The position numbers were made by a program, and so were the translations under genes. A stretch of 64,000 nt of DNA. It comes from Prostheceraeus crozeri. Lineage: Eukaryota > Platyhelminthes > Polycladida > Euryleptidae. The notes below the pieces were generated by a model that was not told where the DNA came from, ran no database searches, and saw only the letters and a program-made list of their open reading frames with translations. Where the stretch lies: the NCBI GenBank assembly GCA_907163375.1, contig CAJQUW010014388.1:310001-374000 (forward strand), written 5' to 3'. Every line of letters starts with the position of its first letter. The first letter of the stretch is position 1. Of this stretch, positions 23,372 through 31,927 are shown in pieces.

Positions 23372-23936
23372 CAAGAGAGTTTTCTTAAGTGAAGGGTCAA
23401 CTCCTGATAAAAATGCTTCAAGTGCCAGAGTTTGTCTAACGGACTCGTCATAAGATCTGTACGCTAAACGTGTAAGTTTTTTGCATATCGGCTGCATAAC
23501 TGGCGACCGATTCTCCTAGCTTCTGTTTCCTATTACGTAACTGCATAGCATTGTATCTTTCCATCTCAGGAGTATGCAATAAACGTCGAAGATCCTCGAG
23601 TAGGACATCGATGTCAACTTTGGATGCAGTAGGTAAGCTATTGTATATTTCACGGGCATGTCCGCTCAAATAAATGGGCAACATAGCTAACTGCTGTTCG
23701 TCTTTCCATCCCAAAGTCTTTGCTACTAAATGAAATTGGATAGCAAACTCACCAAATTGGTAATTGGGGTCCTGGAGATCGCCAGAAAATGGCTTCAATA
23801 TGATACCGGTTGCTCCAGACGGTAAGACCGGTCGTCGACTGTCTTCAATTTCTGCTATTTTTATTCCGACATTCTCCATACGATCTACCAAATCTTCGAC
23901 CGTCGCCATCACACGACCTCTTGTATTATAAGGCAC
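23372..23936 (-). pseudogene. Gag of the gypsy element, truncated
   Basis: A frame of 162 codons (23936-23448) has the capsid-type segment with F-S-G-D and W-K-D-E-Q-Q-L-A-M-L-P, then L-S-G-H-A-R-E-I-Y and E-S-V-A-S-Y-A-A-D-M-Q. A frameshift near 23455 moves the reading into a further 25 or so residues (T-L-A-L-E-A-F-L-S-G-V) before the deletion. No CCHC zinc knuckle remains. The start ATG follows M-P-Y-N-T-R-G-R, a usual gypsy Gag beginning. Confidence 0.7.
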
Positions 23937-24849
23937 GTTTACTTTAAAGAAAACGAATATGTCAATAACTTATTAATGATTTTGTGGAATCCCAAATACT
24001 CGTATTAGTGCAATTTTTAAAATCTGTTGGGCAGTCAGTACGACTCGAACGTTAAATTAGGGTTCGTATGTGTACGGTAAATTATTATGTTGTTGCTGGT
24101 AGCTACTGTATGGATGATTATTGAATGCAGTAATGAGGTAAATAATTGCTACGGTATGAATGATGCAACTGCAGATACGAGGAAATACCGTAATGTAATG
24201 AAGAAAAACTCAAAATGAATGATAGACTACAGTAGTATAGGATTGATTTATACTGGTAGGTGTGACTATAAAATTGATACTGTATTTAATTTTATGATGC
24301 TGTGTTCGTACAAAGCTACGATAGGGTAATTTTCAGTCGTTCTACTGCTTGTACAATTGTTTTATTCGGCGCCTGTAGATCTCGGATGACGGGACTCGCC
24401 GGCGAACGTGGATGTATTCGCTGCAATAGAGCCACCCACTTTAATCTTAATTCGGAAACCCGTGGAAGTATACGCTCTTTTTTTTTGGAGCCCTCCACTG
24501 ATTTATATACCGCGGTAACCCGTGGAAGTGTGCGCTCGTTTACCTCGAGCCTTCCACTAACTATATGTTGTGAATGCCTCTCGGGGCGAAACACGAACAC
24601 TATACATGTATAGCCACCCACAATAAATGAGAGAGCAGAAGGAATACCATACAAATTCTAACTGTTAACGTGCGCGCACTTAAAGTATGGCCGAAACTCA
24701 CTCTGTTTTTTTCTCTCGTCTCCGCAAGCGAATTTAGTGAAGGATAAAAAATTAACTATGTACCGGCACCGGGCCACCGAACTGAGTTGAAGAAGTTACT
24801 AAAGACAGAACCAAAGAGGGAAAGATAAACGAGGTGGGACTACCAATAT
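23937..24849. other. Putative 5-prime untranslated/LTR region of the gypsy element
   Basis: No gene is seen. Between about 24460 and 24560 a unit with cccgtggaagt, cgctc and ccactgatt is repeated twice, about 60 bp apart, and the minus strand has an AATAAA near 24365. These would fit an LTR, but no second copy was found beyond the integrase, so the call is open. The segment ends at the AATAT (24845-24849) that flanks the interrupted MITE. Confidence 0.35.
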
Positions 24850-24931
24850 GTAACCTGTATATTCTAGCACTCTGGATAACAGGCTACTTAGATAATATAT
24901 GATAGTTATTGAATTGTGATAGTCTATTGCT
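24850..24931. repeat. Left part of the interrupted GTAAC MITE
   Basis: It matches 19577-19658 base for base apart from minor differences and ends with ATTGCT, the left copy of the Maverick target duplication. AATAT precedes it (24845-24849) and recurs after the far end of the MITE (42348-42352), giving the MITE a 5-bp duplication. Confidence 0.85.
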
Positions 24932-25423
24932 AGTAGTATATAGTGTGACATCCGGCGCGACGCTTCGCTTCGCTTTGCTTCGCTTCGCTTGCGCCGGATG
25001 TCACACTTATGCGGGTTTTTTCAAAAATCAAAATTTCAAAATTTTCAAAAATTTAGGTAGACTTCAAATTTCACGTGGCCGAAGGCCGAAGGGCGAAAAT
25101 TTAACCGTTTTTAAAAATACCCAATTTTCAAATTTTTCAAAATCTCAAAATTTGTGATTATGACATTTTGCTCCCAAAATCATGACCGTTCCAGGACACC
25201 GAAAATCATGAAAGTTAAGAATCTCAAATTTGTGAATTACAATTTTTACCTTGAAAATCATGACCGTTCTAGGACACCGAAAATCATAAAAATTGGTATT
25301 TTTAAAAACGTCTTTTAAATCCGTTTTTTAGGTTTTTAAAATATATCATGTGTCTAATAATATTTCTTTAAAAGTGGAAGAAACAAAAGTGGAAGAAACC
25401 GCGGGATGTATCCCTCGTTATCT
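24932..25423 (+). repeat. Left terminal inverted repeat of the Maverick
   Basis: It pairs with 40640-41148. The outer 75 bp holds a hairpin, with GTGTGACATCCGGCGC (24943-24958) and its exact inverse (24991-25006) around a loop of CGCTT repeats. Further in, two segments of the form aatcatgaccgtt(c/t)... aggacaccgaaaatca recur. The inner 60 bp correspond to the first codons of the membrane-protein gene at the other end, here carrying stops. Confidence 0.9.
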
Positions 25424-26243
25424 CAATTAAAAACAAGTGAAATGGATCTCAATTATTATTAAGATTAGAGTATTATGATAAAGTAAGAAGACGCAATTAT
25501 TACTTAGACATTCTTCGTTATTGTATTCTCAACATTATTTAAAGTACTAATTGTGTGAACTAGAAGATCATTGTAACTCATAAACTCAAAATTATTCAAT
25601 GAACCCGTACACTGGCTGATAATTGAAGAGAGAGAAACATCTAGCAGCTTTCCCCTAAAATTATCGTGCTATCTCTTGTCATTTCAATTTACCCATCGGT
25701 AAACTTTTGACATTTCAACTTACGCGTGCGTAAAAGTTTTGACATTTCAATTTACCCCTACGTAAATTATTTTCAGAATCTGTTTTCAAAATCTATTTTC
25801 AAAATCCATTTGCAAAGTCTGTTTTCAAATTCAGTTTTAGAAATCGATTTGCAAAATTCATTTAGCGTTTGCCAAAACACATACGGGTAGTAAAGTACTT
25901 CCCATTGTGAAGACATGAATAGATTAAGCACATAAGAGTGCATTGACAATAAAAGCAAATGACAATAAAATTCTTCTTGTGAACTCAGAACGCATAAACG
26001 CCGATATGCGGGTAAGTTGTTATGGCAATTTTAAACAATCATTTTAACGATAAAACATATTAACAAATGAAGTTCATGAAGAAAATGGAAATATGTAAAA
26101 CAATATAGATTAGAATAATTATAATATAATCATTTCAAAATCGAATAAGTAGTAAGGAAACTCATCATTAGAGAACAGTTTTAAATCAATACCCCCTCCC
26201 TTCTGTCTTCTAGGGGTCCCTTAAGAAATTTTTTTATTATAAA
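25424..26243. other. Noncoding left arm of the Maverick with tandem repeats
   Basis: Three units of about 31 bp (25678-25771) each read gacatttcaa-ttacn and contain a small palindrome of the form TTAC-N6-GTAA. Directly after them (25774-25870) about eight units of the type aatctgttttcaaa follow. No gene is seen up to the protease start. The repeats may be regulatory or replication-related. Confidence 0.6.
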
Positions 26244-26699
26244 ATGAGCAACATAAAGGAGTTTTTTAAATTATATGGAACGCAAACCACGACAAATTTC
26301 GACCTAAAGAAAATCGCAAATCAATTAGGAATAAAGAATTTTCATGTTCTAATGAGAGACGAATTACAATTCCTAAAAAATAAGCCAACAGGAACCTTCA
26401 GTTCCCGGAACAAAGTTCAAACTGTAAATTTCATAACAAATCTTCATTAGTCAGATGAAAAAGGTGTACATTGGTCAGCAGGACAAAGAAATATAAACTG
26501 TTCTAATTATTATTTTGACTCATACAGACTTCCACCTAAAAATGAAGTCAAAAAATTACTTGGCAATGGAACTTATAATACATTTCAAATTCAAAGACCG
26601 GGAACTACTTACTGTGGTCAATTATGTCTTTATGTTTTATTTAAATTACAAAAAGGAGTACCATTTCTTGATATTGTGTTAGAATTGAACGAACCGTAG
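26244..26699 (+). pseudogene. Adenain-type cysteine protease, in-frame stop
   Basis: A 151-codon frame is interrupted by TAG at codon 69 (26448-26450). After the stop, in the same frame, come V-H-W (His76), Y-F-D (Asp92), a Gln (117) and T-Y-C-G-Q-L-C (Cys124). These have the order and spacing of the adenovirus-type maturation protease, and the length suits Polinton proteases. In such elements the enzyme cleaves capsid precursor proteins. All catalytic residues are downstream of the stop, so the translated 68-residue fragment is inactive. It is the leftmost gene, on the opposite strand to its neighbours, and its stop codon lies inside a hairpin (26691-26703). Confidence 0.8.
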
Positions 26700-26736
26700 G
26701 TTCTATGGCTACGCCTAACAAGGGAATTTCATTCCC
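26691..26736. terminator. Hairpins at the protease 3-prime end
   Basis: GAACC gta GGTTC (26691-26703) spans the stop codon. GGC tac GCC (26707-26715) and GGGAAT ttc ATTCCC (26722-27 and 26731-36) follow. The phrase tatggctacgcct recurs at about 30414. A role in ending or processing the transcript is inferred only from position. Confidence 0.45.
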
Positions 26737-26770
26737 GAAACGTTAGTTCCAATAATAATGATAATGATAA

Positions 26771-28111
26771 TTAAAAATCAGTTCGTTGTAATTCATTTTG
26801 ATAAAATCGGCCTCTGATATTTTCATCATCTAAATCTTTGATTTCGTAAGTAATCGGATAAGTCTGATTTATTTTGCAAACTTCAAATATTTCTTTAGTC
26901 CAATAGCCAACAAAGCCTTTTTCAAATTTATTCTTATATTTAAATATTCTAACTCTATCTCCAATTTTAAATTTCGGCTTAAGTTTCTGCAAATTCGGAT
27001 TACTCTCATTCAAATTATTATTTTCGTTCGAATAATTATTCTCGAATATTTTTTTTCTTGTCAAATCAGGGTCGTCAGAAGCATTCTTTGGAGTTTCTTC
27101 AATACCAGAATGAACTTTATTATTGTACTCTTCTACAGCTCCTGGTAATATCTTCAACCATTTCTGATTTCTTTGCTCAGTAAATTTCTTGAATAATTTA
27201 TTTTTTAACGTCCGATTGAATCTTTCTATCACTACAGCTTTTCCAGCGTTTTCAGTTGAATAAACAGTTTCAAATAGTGGCTGAACGTTTCGGTTATAAA
27301 ATTCCGATCCTTTATCAACAAACAATTTTTTTGGCTTTCTCTTACTTTCTTTAAAGATTTCTTCAAACGCATATTTAACTGATAGACCACTTTTATTTTT
27401 TAAAGGCTTTACCCAGGCGTATCGTGTATATAAATCTATAACGGTCAATGCGTATTTATAATCTTTTTCATTCGGCATATGAATAAGATCAGCACTCCAA
27501 ATATCATCTTTATTAAATACTTTTATTTTCAATAGATATTTCGGCTTTCTGTATTCTTTATGAATTTCAGACGCATAGCGGCTTGGGTCATTCGACATTT
27601 CGGATGCATAAGTTCGAGCGTTGCTTTCAGACAGCTTTGCTGTCGTTTCATCTATCCCCTGACCGAATAATATTTTTGCTTGTAAAGCTTTCTTAACAAA
27701 CATTCTTTCAATTTTTTCTCTAAATGTAGGATTTTGAATACTATCTAATTCTTGAATCATCTTCTTATCAGCTGCATGACGAGAACTTAGATCATGATTT
27801 CGATAAGCTAAATCATGCCTGTAAGCTGCGGCATCTACTCTATTTATTGGTTCTTCACCTGGTTTCGGATTATTATTCTCATCTAGTCTTATATCTAATC
27901 GAGTTCCTGGACCGGTATATGAATGACCAGGAAGATGTTTTTCTTTTGAATATTTACTCCAAATAAATCCAGGAAAGTTTTCTAATGCTTTTTGTATGTC
28001 GCCTCCAATATACTGACAATTTGAGTCTTTATTTTTGTTTAATAGATAATTTAATAAATCTAAATTAGCAATTTTTAATTTAATTAAATTTTCGGAATTT
28101 GTAGAATTCAT
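26771..28111 (-). CDS. Fused phospholipase A2 domain and retroviral-type integrase
   Basis: This is a single intact frame of 446 codons. Residues about 35-155 form a parvovirus-VP1-type phospholipase A2 module: L-P-G-H-S-Y-T-G-P-G-T (calcium loop, 60-70) and D-A-A-A-Y-R-H-D-L-A-Y with the catalytic His99-Asp100. Residues about 200-345 form the integrase core: W-S-A-D (Asp208), F-V-D-K-G-S-E-F (Asp266) and V-I-E-R-F-N-R (Glu296). Residues 378-440 resemble the C-terminal SH3/chromo-like part. Polinton integrases normally start with a zinc-binding region, which is not seen here. The spacing Asp266 to Glu296 is 29 intervening residues, shorter than the usual 33-35. Integrase inserts the element; PLA2 domains in parvoviruses help virions leave endosomes. 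Fusion by deletion between neighbouring genes is possible. Confidence 0.85.
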   Translation of the reverse strand: MNSTNSENLIKLKIANLDLLNYLLNKNKDSNCQYIGGDIQKALENFPGFIWSKYSKEKHLPGHSYTGPGTRLDIRLDENNNPKPGEEPINRVDAAAYRHDLAYRNHDLSSRHAADKKMIQELDSIQNPTFREKIERMFVKKALQAKILFGQGIDETTAKLSESNARTYASEMSNDPSRYASEIHKEYRKPKYLLKIKVFNKDDIWSADLIHMPNEKDYKYALTVIDLYTRYAWVKPLKNKSGLSVKYAFEEIFKESKRKPKKLFVDKGSEFYNRNVQPLFETVYSTENAGKAVVIERFNRTLKNKLFKKFTEQRNQKWLKILPGAVEEYNNKVHSGIEETPKNASDDPDLTRKKIFENNYSNENNNLNESNPNLQKLKPKFKIGDRVRIFKYKNKFEKGFVGYWTKEIFEVCKINQTYPITYEIKDLDDENIRGRFYQNELQRTDF

Positions 28112-28160
28112 TTTAAAAGATAAAAAAAATTTAAAAGATAAAATAAATGTTTTACCTTAT

Positions 28161-28178
28161 GGACCAAAGGTCCTGAGG
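28161..28178. terminator. Hairpin after the 120-residue gene
   Basis: GGACC aaa GGTCC (28161-28173), then CCT-G-AGG overlap, lies 4 bp beyond the stop of the upstream minus-strand gene and 50 bp before the integrase start. The same core occurs at 28851-28863 and 30978-30990. Confidence 0.4.
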
Positions 28179-28181
28179 TTA

Positions 28182-28544
28182 TTACCGAATCATACTAGGA
28201 CTTAGATATATTCCAGAACCATGTTTAGTTTCTTTAATTTCAATTAAATCATCAACATTGTAGAGAATATTTTTAAGAACTCGTTTTCCTTCATCAACTA
28301 ATTTTAATTTACTAATAAAATTATCTACTACTCCTTCACCCCTAGCAACTTTCTCTAACTCTCTATTATGTCGTTTTTGTTCTTCTAATGCTGCCTTCTC
28401 TGATTTATTTTTATTTACTGCTTGGACAATACCAGCTGTCCCACCTGCAACACTTCCTGCAGCTGCTATGCCTCCTATTATTAGAGGAATTAATGGGAGA
28501 ATTCCACCATTCTTTTCTTCTTGTAATTGAATATTCTCTATCAT
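28182..28544 (-). CDS. Small capsid-associated protein with a Gly/Ala-rich membrane-active segment
   Basis: There are 120 codons. Residues 13-42 form a hydrophobic, glycine- and alanine-rich segment (N-G-G-I-L-P-L-I-P-L-I-I-G-G start), followed by a charged helical region (K-N-K-S-E-K-A-A-L-E-E-Q-K) and a C-terminal domain. Small proteins of this build, with a G-G-x-L-P-L-(L/I)-P beginning, occur in adintoviruses and Polintons and are compared with the membrane-lytic or core proteins of adenovirus. I infer a minor virion protein. It sits between the integrase and the major capsid gene. Confidence 0.55.
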   Translation of the reverse strand: MIENIQLQEEKNGGILPLIPLIIGGIAAAGSVAGGTAGIVQAVNKNKSEKAALEEQKRHNRELEKVARGEGVVDNFISKLKLVDEGKRVLKNILYNVDDLIEIKETKHGSGIYLSPSMIR

Positions 28545-28552
28545 TGGTTTAC

Positions 28553-28663
28553 TTATGTAATACTTTTTTTGTTAATCGTAATAGTTTTAGGTGTATTTTT
28601 GTCAACAATGTTTCGTAGTTTTAATTCAACAGTTTTATTATTATTACTTTTCGCTTGCGACAT
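28553..28663 (-). CDS. Possible 36-residue basic peptide
   Basis: A short frame starts at an ATG with an A/T-rich leader like those of the other Maverick genes and ends 8 bp before the 120-residue gene. It is rich in Lys, Asn and Thr. It could be a small core protein or merely a displaced leader of the next gene, as it is in a different frame. No family is recognised. Confidence 0.3.
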   Translation of the reverse strand: MSQAKSNNNKTVELKLRNIVDKNTPKTITINKKSIT

Positions 28664-28672
28664 TTTTAATAA

Positions 28673-28878
28673 AAAATTTTAAGTTACCAAAAATTTTTAA
28701 TCTATTCTAGTTATGAAAAAATTTTAATCTATTCTAGTTATGAAAAATTTGAAGTTATCAAAAATTTTTAATCTATTCTAGTTATCAAAATTTTAAGTTA
28801 TGAAAAAAATTAACTTATCGGAGCGAAGCTCCTCGAGGCTTTAGCCTATCGGACCAAAGGTCCTCAGGTTACTAACCT
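28673..28878. repeat. Tandem repeats plus a four-palindrome cassette
   Basis: Between 28673 and 28815 a unit containing tttttaatctattctagttat is repeated three times with aagtta variants. Then four short palindromes stand in a row: GGAGC gaa GCTCC (28820-28832), AGGCTTTAGCCT (28836-28847), GGACC aaa GGTCC (28851-28863) and AGGTT act AACCT (28866-28878). Nearly the same cassette is inverted at 30933-30990. It lies at the 3-prime end of the major capsid gene. Confidence 0.8.
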
Positions 28879-30207
28879 ATCCTTGCCATCTTTCCATTAA
28901 GAATTTCAATAGAATATTCTACATCTTCTAGCAATAAACCATAAGCCATCAATGAAGTTGTGGAAAACTTTCTTTTCAATATTAATTGTTACATCACAAC
29001 CAGTCTTGATAATATCTTCAGATTGTGCACTTAAATCGAAACAGAAAACAGGATATAAATGTCTCCAATCTCCGGGAGTTAATTGTGGTTCAACTCCAAA
29101 TTCTATACAAAGATTTCTATAAGCATGATATCCTTCCATAAATTGATTATTGGTATCATCGAATCTTAATGGATCAATTGGATATCGGGTTTGATTTAAT
29201 GAAACTTGTAAACTTCGAATTGTATTAATATGGAAGAGATTATTGTTCTTATCAAAACTTGGAGAATTATTTCTTTGAAAAGTTAGTAATAAATATCTTG
29301 GAGTATTCGCAGTTCTAGTAAAATGCCAGTTAAATCTTTGCTCTGAAAAAGTTACTGAACTAGCAGTACGCTTTAGAAAATTTACTGGAATTGGTTTGTT
29401 AGTATTTAATCTTTTTGTAATAGCTGTTTCAATCTCTAAACTAGGAGTCATATGCTTAATCCACCATTCAAGTCTATCAATTTTTAAATATGCTTTTTTT
29501 CCAGTCTTACCAAAAAAGATTAATTCATTATTTGCTGTGCGATGAATTATTAACTTAAATTTTAATTGATATGATATTTTATCATAATCTAAATATCCGA
29601 ATAATGGAGACAATGACCAATTTACTGTCTGTTTACTTTTCTTGTTAAACTCACGTCTTTCTTTATATGCATCATTATTTGTTTTATTTAAATGTTTTGC
29701 AATATTTTCTACATCTTTAGCAATTCCTGCGGCATCTGTTCCAGCGTGAGTTAAATCATCAACAATTATACCATCATTAGTATCAGGAAACCAACCTTCG
29801 ATTTCATACTTTTTATTATTTTCACCAATTGATACAAATCTAAGCATTGTATCAATTACACCTGGAGAATCACTTATTGTTTCTATATTTTGAGTTGCAA
29901 CATCTAAACGCATTTGTGTAAATAATCTTGGGAAAAAATTATTCTCTATTGCAATATTATCGGTATCTGGTAATGGTGTTGTAAAATTGGCATCACTACA
30001 TAAAGAATATTCACAGTGCAAAAAGGAATCGGGTAGATATATATAACTCTGCTGATTATCAACTTCAAAAATTAAATCACCTCCAGTATTTACTCTACTG
30101 GAAGATCCGGGATTCATAGCAATTCTTATATAGTCATTCTTTTTTTGATTATGACTGACGAACGGAGGATCGTCTAATCTAAATTTATTTTCGATAAGCG
30201 AAGACAT
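28872..30207 (-). pseudogene. Major capsid protein (double jelly roll), C-terminal frameshift
   Basis: The frame runs 30249-28906; the likely start is the ATG at 30207 (M-S-S-L-I-E-N-K), which follows the AT leader seen at other genes. Motifs typical of Polinton major capsid proteins are Y-L-P-D-S-F, N-N-F-F-P-R-L-F, E-G-W-F-P-D-T, L-N-Q-T-R-Y-P-I-D and a conserved Y-P-V-F-C-F-D-L-S region. An indel near 28965-28975 throws the last part out of frame. The usual C-terminal strand (about 28 residues) is readable in the next frame down to a stop at 28872-28874. The capsid forms the icosahedral shell in related viruses. About 435 residues fits the family. Confidence 0.8.
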
Positions 30208-30333
30208 TTTTATAAAAAATAATTTGACTTTTTGTTTTTTCTCACACACAGAAAAAATTTTACTAAAATAATTTTACCAAAAAAATTTTACTAAAAAATT
30301 TTGCTAAAAAATATAATTTTAGAATTTTGCTAG

Positions 30334-30467
30334 ACCAGCTCCGCTACAGCTTTGCTGGTTAGACCGAAGGTTGCTATTAATACCATTGCCTCTTATTTCT
30401 TCAATTGAACGTTTTATGGCTACGCCTGATTTCTTCCCCTTTTTACTATCAGACGGAGCTCCGCTCC
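30334..30467. repeat. Palindromes at the 3-prime side of the minor capsid relic
   Basis: ACCAGC and GCTGGT (30334-30359) enclose two nested small palindromes, and GGAGC tcc GCTCC is at 30455-30467. Between them tatggctacgcct repeats a phrase also found after the protease gene. Confidence 0.6.
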
Positions 30468-30493
30468 TCAAGGTTTCACCCCCTACAGCTATG

Positions 30494-30888
30494 TTAGCAA
30501 TTTTGTTTTTTGTTTCCTCTGAAAGTTTTTTTAAATTTTTTTAGTTCTTCAGAATCATTCCTAAGTTTACGAATAGCATCTAGTTGTTTTAATTCGTTTT
30601 AAGATTTAACAGCATTTGATATTGCACTAGCTGTACTACCTATAGCAGCTGGTCCTTTTGCAGCAGATGTAATCAAATCTTTATTATTTTTAATTAAGTT
30701 AACGATACTTCCAATACCAGAAAATATACCATCCCTTCTTTTTGGACGGCACCTGCGGTGCCTAGGAACTTTTGTGTTCCGATTGTTTCTACACTGTCAT
30801 AATGGTAATCAGATTTCATAGATGGTTCATGAGCAATTTTGTGATTTGAAGCAAAATGTTTAAGATTGTGTTTATGAATTATAGGCAT
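30494..30888 (-). pseudogene. Minor capsid protein relic with a Gly/Ala-rich helix
   Basis: The start M-P-I-I-H-K-H-N-L-K-H-F-A at 30888 stays open for 64 codons. A shift near 30730 moves the meaningful reading to a frame with G-I-F-S-G-I-G-S-I-V-N-L-I and A-A-K-G-P-A-A-I-G-S-T, an amphipathic Gly/Ala-rich helix. TAA then interrupts (about 30602-30604) before a charged tail ending at 30494. A basic N terminus followed by such a helix resembles the pVI-like minor capsid proteins proposed for adintoviruses. Two hairpins (30748-30762 and 30765-30780) lie in the coding part. Confidence 0.5.
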
Positions 30889-30932
30889 TTTTTAGGATTA
30901 AATTTGACTTTTGGGAAAAAATATTTACGATC

Positions 30933-30990
30933 GGCTAAAGCCTCGAGGAGCTTCGCTCCGATTGGTTAGTAACCTGAGGACCTTTGGTCC
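30933..30990. repeat. Four-palindrome cassette, inverted copy
   Basis: GGCTaaAGCC (30933-30942), GGAGC ttc GCTCC (30947-30959), GGTT agt AACC (30964-30974) and GGACC ttt GGTCC (30978-30990) repeat, in inverse order and strand, the cassette at 28820-28878. It lies directly 3-prime of the coiled-coil gene. Confidence 0.8.
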
Positions 30991-30992
30991 GT

Positions 30993-31880
30993 TTAAGATT
31001 TACGTTTGTGAATGGACAACAACTTCGAGATAACTTTATTAATTGACTGTTGCACTTTATCTATTGCGTCAAGCAGCGTGTGATGTACTTTAATTTCTTT
31101 TCTATTAACTTGCATTTTCTGCTGATTAATCTTCAATGCCGTTTTAAGTGCATTTAACTTAATTTTAAGAACATCTAATTGTCTTTTAACAGAATCTAAC
31201 TGTTCTTTATTTTCTTGAGAGTTTTCTTGTAAATTTTTCTTTAATTCATTTTCTAAATTGATTTTAAGAGTTTTCATTTTATCAACTTTTTGATTAAGCG
31301 AGTTTACTTCATTTATTATTCTATTCATCTTTTTCATTTGTTGAGTAATTTTAGAACTCAATTCATCAACAATTTTTTGGAATGTAGTTTGTAACTGCTT
31401 TAATTTTTTTTTAATTCTTTCAGGTAGTTTTTCTATTTCATCTTCTAATTGTTCTTTCAATAGTTGTATCTGATGTTTATTTTTAATGACTGCAGATTTT
31501 AACTTTATAGAAAGTAATATTAAAATTTTTGATTGTTCAGAAATCTTTTTAAAAAGTTTTGCTATATCTGCTTCTAGCTCTCTATCCTTTTTATCAAGTT
31601 TTGATAATTTTTCGTTTAATGATTTGTCATTAAGTTTTAGCAACTTTAATTCATTCATCAGTGGAACCAAAACATCGTTTATATATTTTTCTTTTAAGTC
31701 ATTGATTTGTGTATCAACATATTGTTTATTTGTCAACTCTGTATTTTGTTGCGGAAGAATAGAAAGATGCAATGGACCAGATAAAACGTCTCTAGTTTTC
31801 ATGATATAATTTTCTATTTCTATTTCTAATTCACGATTATTCGGGATATATGCACCTCCACCAACATTTGGTAACATCAT
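30993..31880 (-). CDS. Coiled-coil protein with a fibre-like collar motif
   Basis: There are 295 codons, intact. Residues 1-20 have M-L-P-N-V-G-G-G-A-Y. Residues about 30-60 carry R-D-V-L-S-G-P-L-H-L followed by E-L-T-N-K-Q-Y-V-D. This is the G-P-L-x-L...K-x-Y-V-D pattern common at the head of phage and viral tail or spike fibres. From residue 65 to the end the sequence is an almost unbroken heptad pattern rich in Lys, Leu, Asn and Glu, so a long coiled coil, probably trimeric. I infer a spike or fibre attached at the penton, in keeping with its place among virion genes. No receptor-binding head is recognisable at the end (H-K-R-K-S). Confidence 0.5.
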   Translation of the reverse strand: MMLPNVGGGAYIPNNRELEIEIENYIMKTRDVLSGPLHLSILPQQNTELTNKQYVDTQINDLKEKYINDVLVPLMNELKLLKLNDKSLNEKLSKLDKKDRELEADIAKLFKKISEQSKILILLSIKLKSAVIKNKHQIQLLKEQLEDEIEKLPERIKKKLKQLQTTFQKIVDELSSKITQQMKKMNRIINEVNSLNQKVDKMKTLKINLENELKKNLQENSQENKEQLDSVKRQLDVLKIKLNALKTALKINQQKMQVNRKEIKVHHTLLDAIDKVQQSINKVISKLLSIHKRKS

Positions 31881-31927
31881 TTTTAAAACAATAAAAAAGT
31901 AAAATTTTTTCTAATAAAAATAAAAAA
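31881..31927. promoter_or_regulatory. Shared 47-bp divergent promoter region
   Basis: The fibre-like gene (minus) and the next plus-strand gene start head to head with only 47 bp between their ATGs. The gap is nearly pure A and T. Both starts follow the AT leader (TTTTAAAAATG and AAAAAAATG). Confidence 0.45.

Larger units (their letters stand above)
21176..23936 (-). mobile_element. Ty3/gypsy retrotransposon, internally deleted
   Basis: The order on the minus strand is gag (23936-23372), RT thumb and RNase H (about 23345-22557) and integrase (about 22545-21176). The nucleocapsid zinc knuckles, the protease and the fingers and palm of the RT are missing between gag and the RT thumb, so the element is a deletion derivative. 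LTRs were not identified on either side. The remaining frames are separated by frameshifts. Confidence 0.8.

Noticed and set aside
24033-24060. TGG-starting, tRNA-complement-like sequence as a primer binding site
   Set aside because: It would prime a plus-strand element, but the neighbouring gypsy genes are on the minus strand, and no LTR boundary is visible beside it.
28190-28544. Adenain cleavage sites (I-I-G-G, V-A-G-G) in the 120-residue protein
   Set aside because: The short consensus occurs by chance in any Gly-rich hydrophobic segment; there is no independent support.
28388-28618. 76-codon plus-strand Leu-rich frame as a membrane protein
   Set aside because: Antisense to the Gly/Ala-rich 120-residue gene.
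31486-31809. 107-codon plus-strand frame
   Set aside because: Antisense to the coiled-coil gene; its Ser/Phe-rich content is what Lys/Glu/Leu codons give on the other strand.
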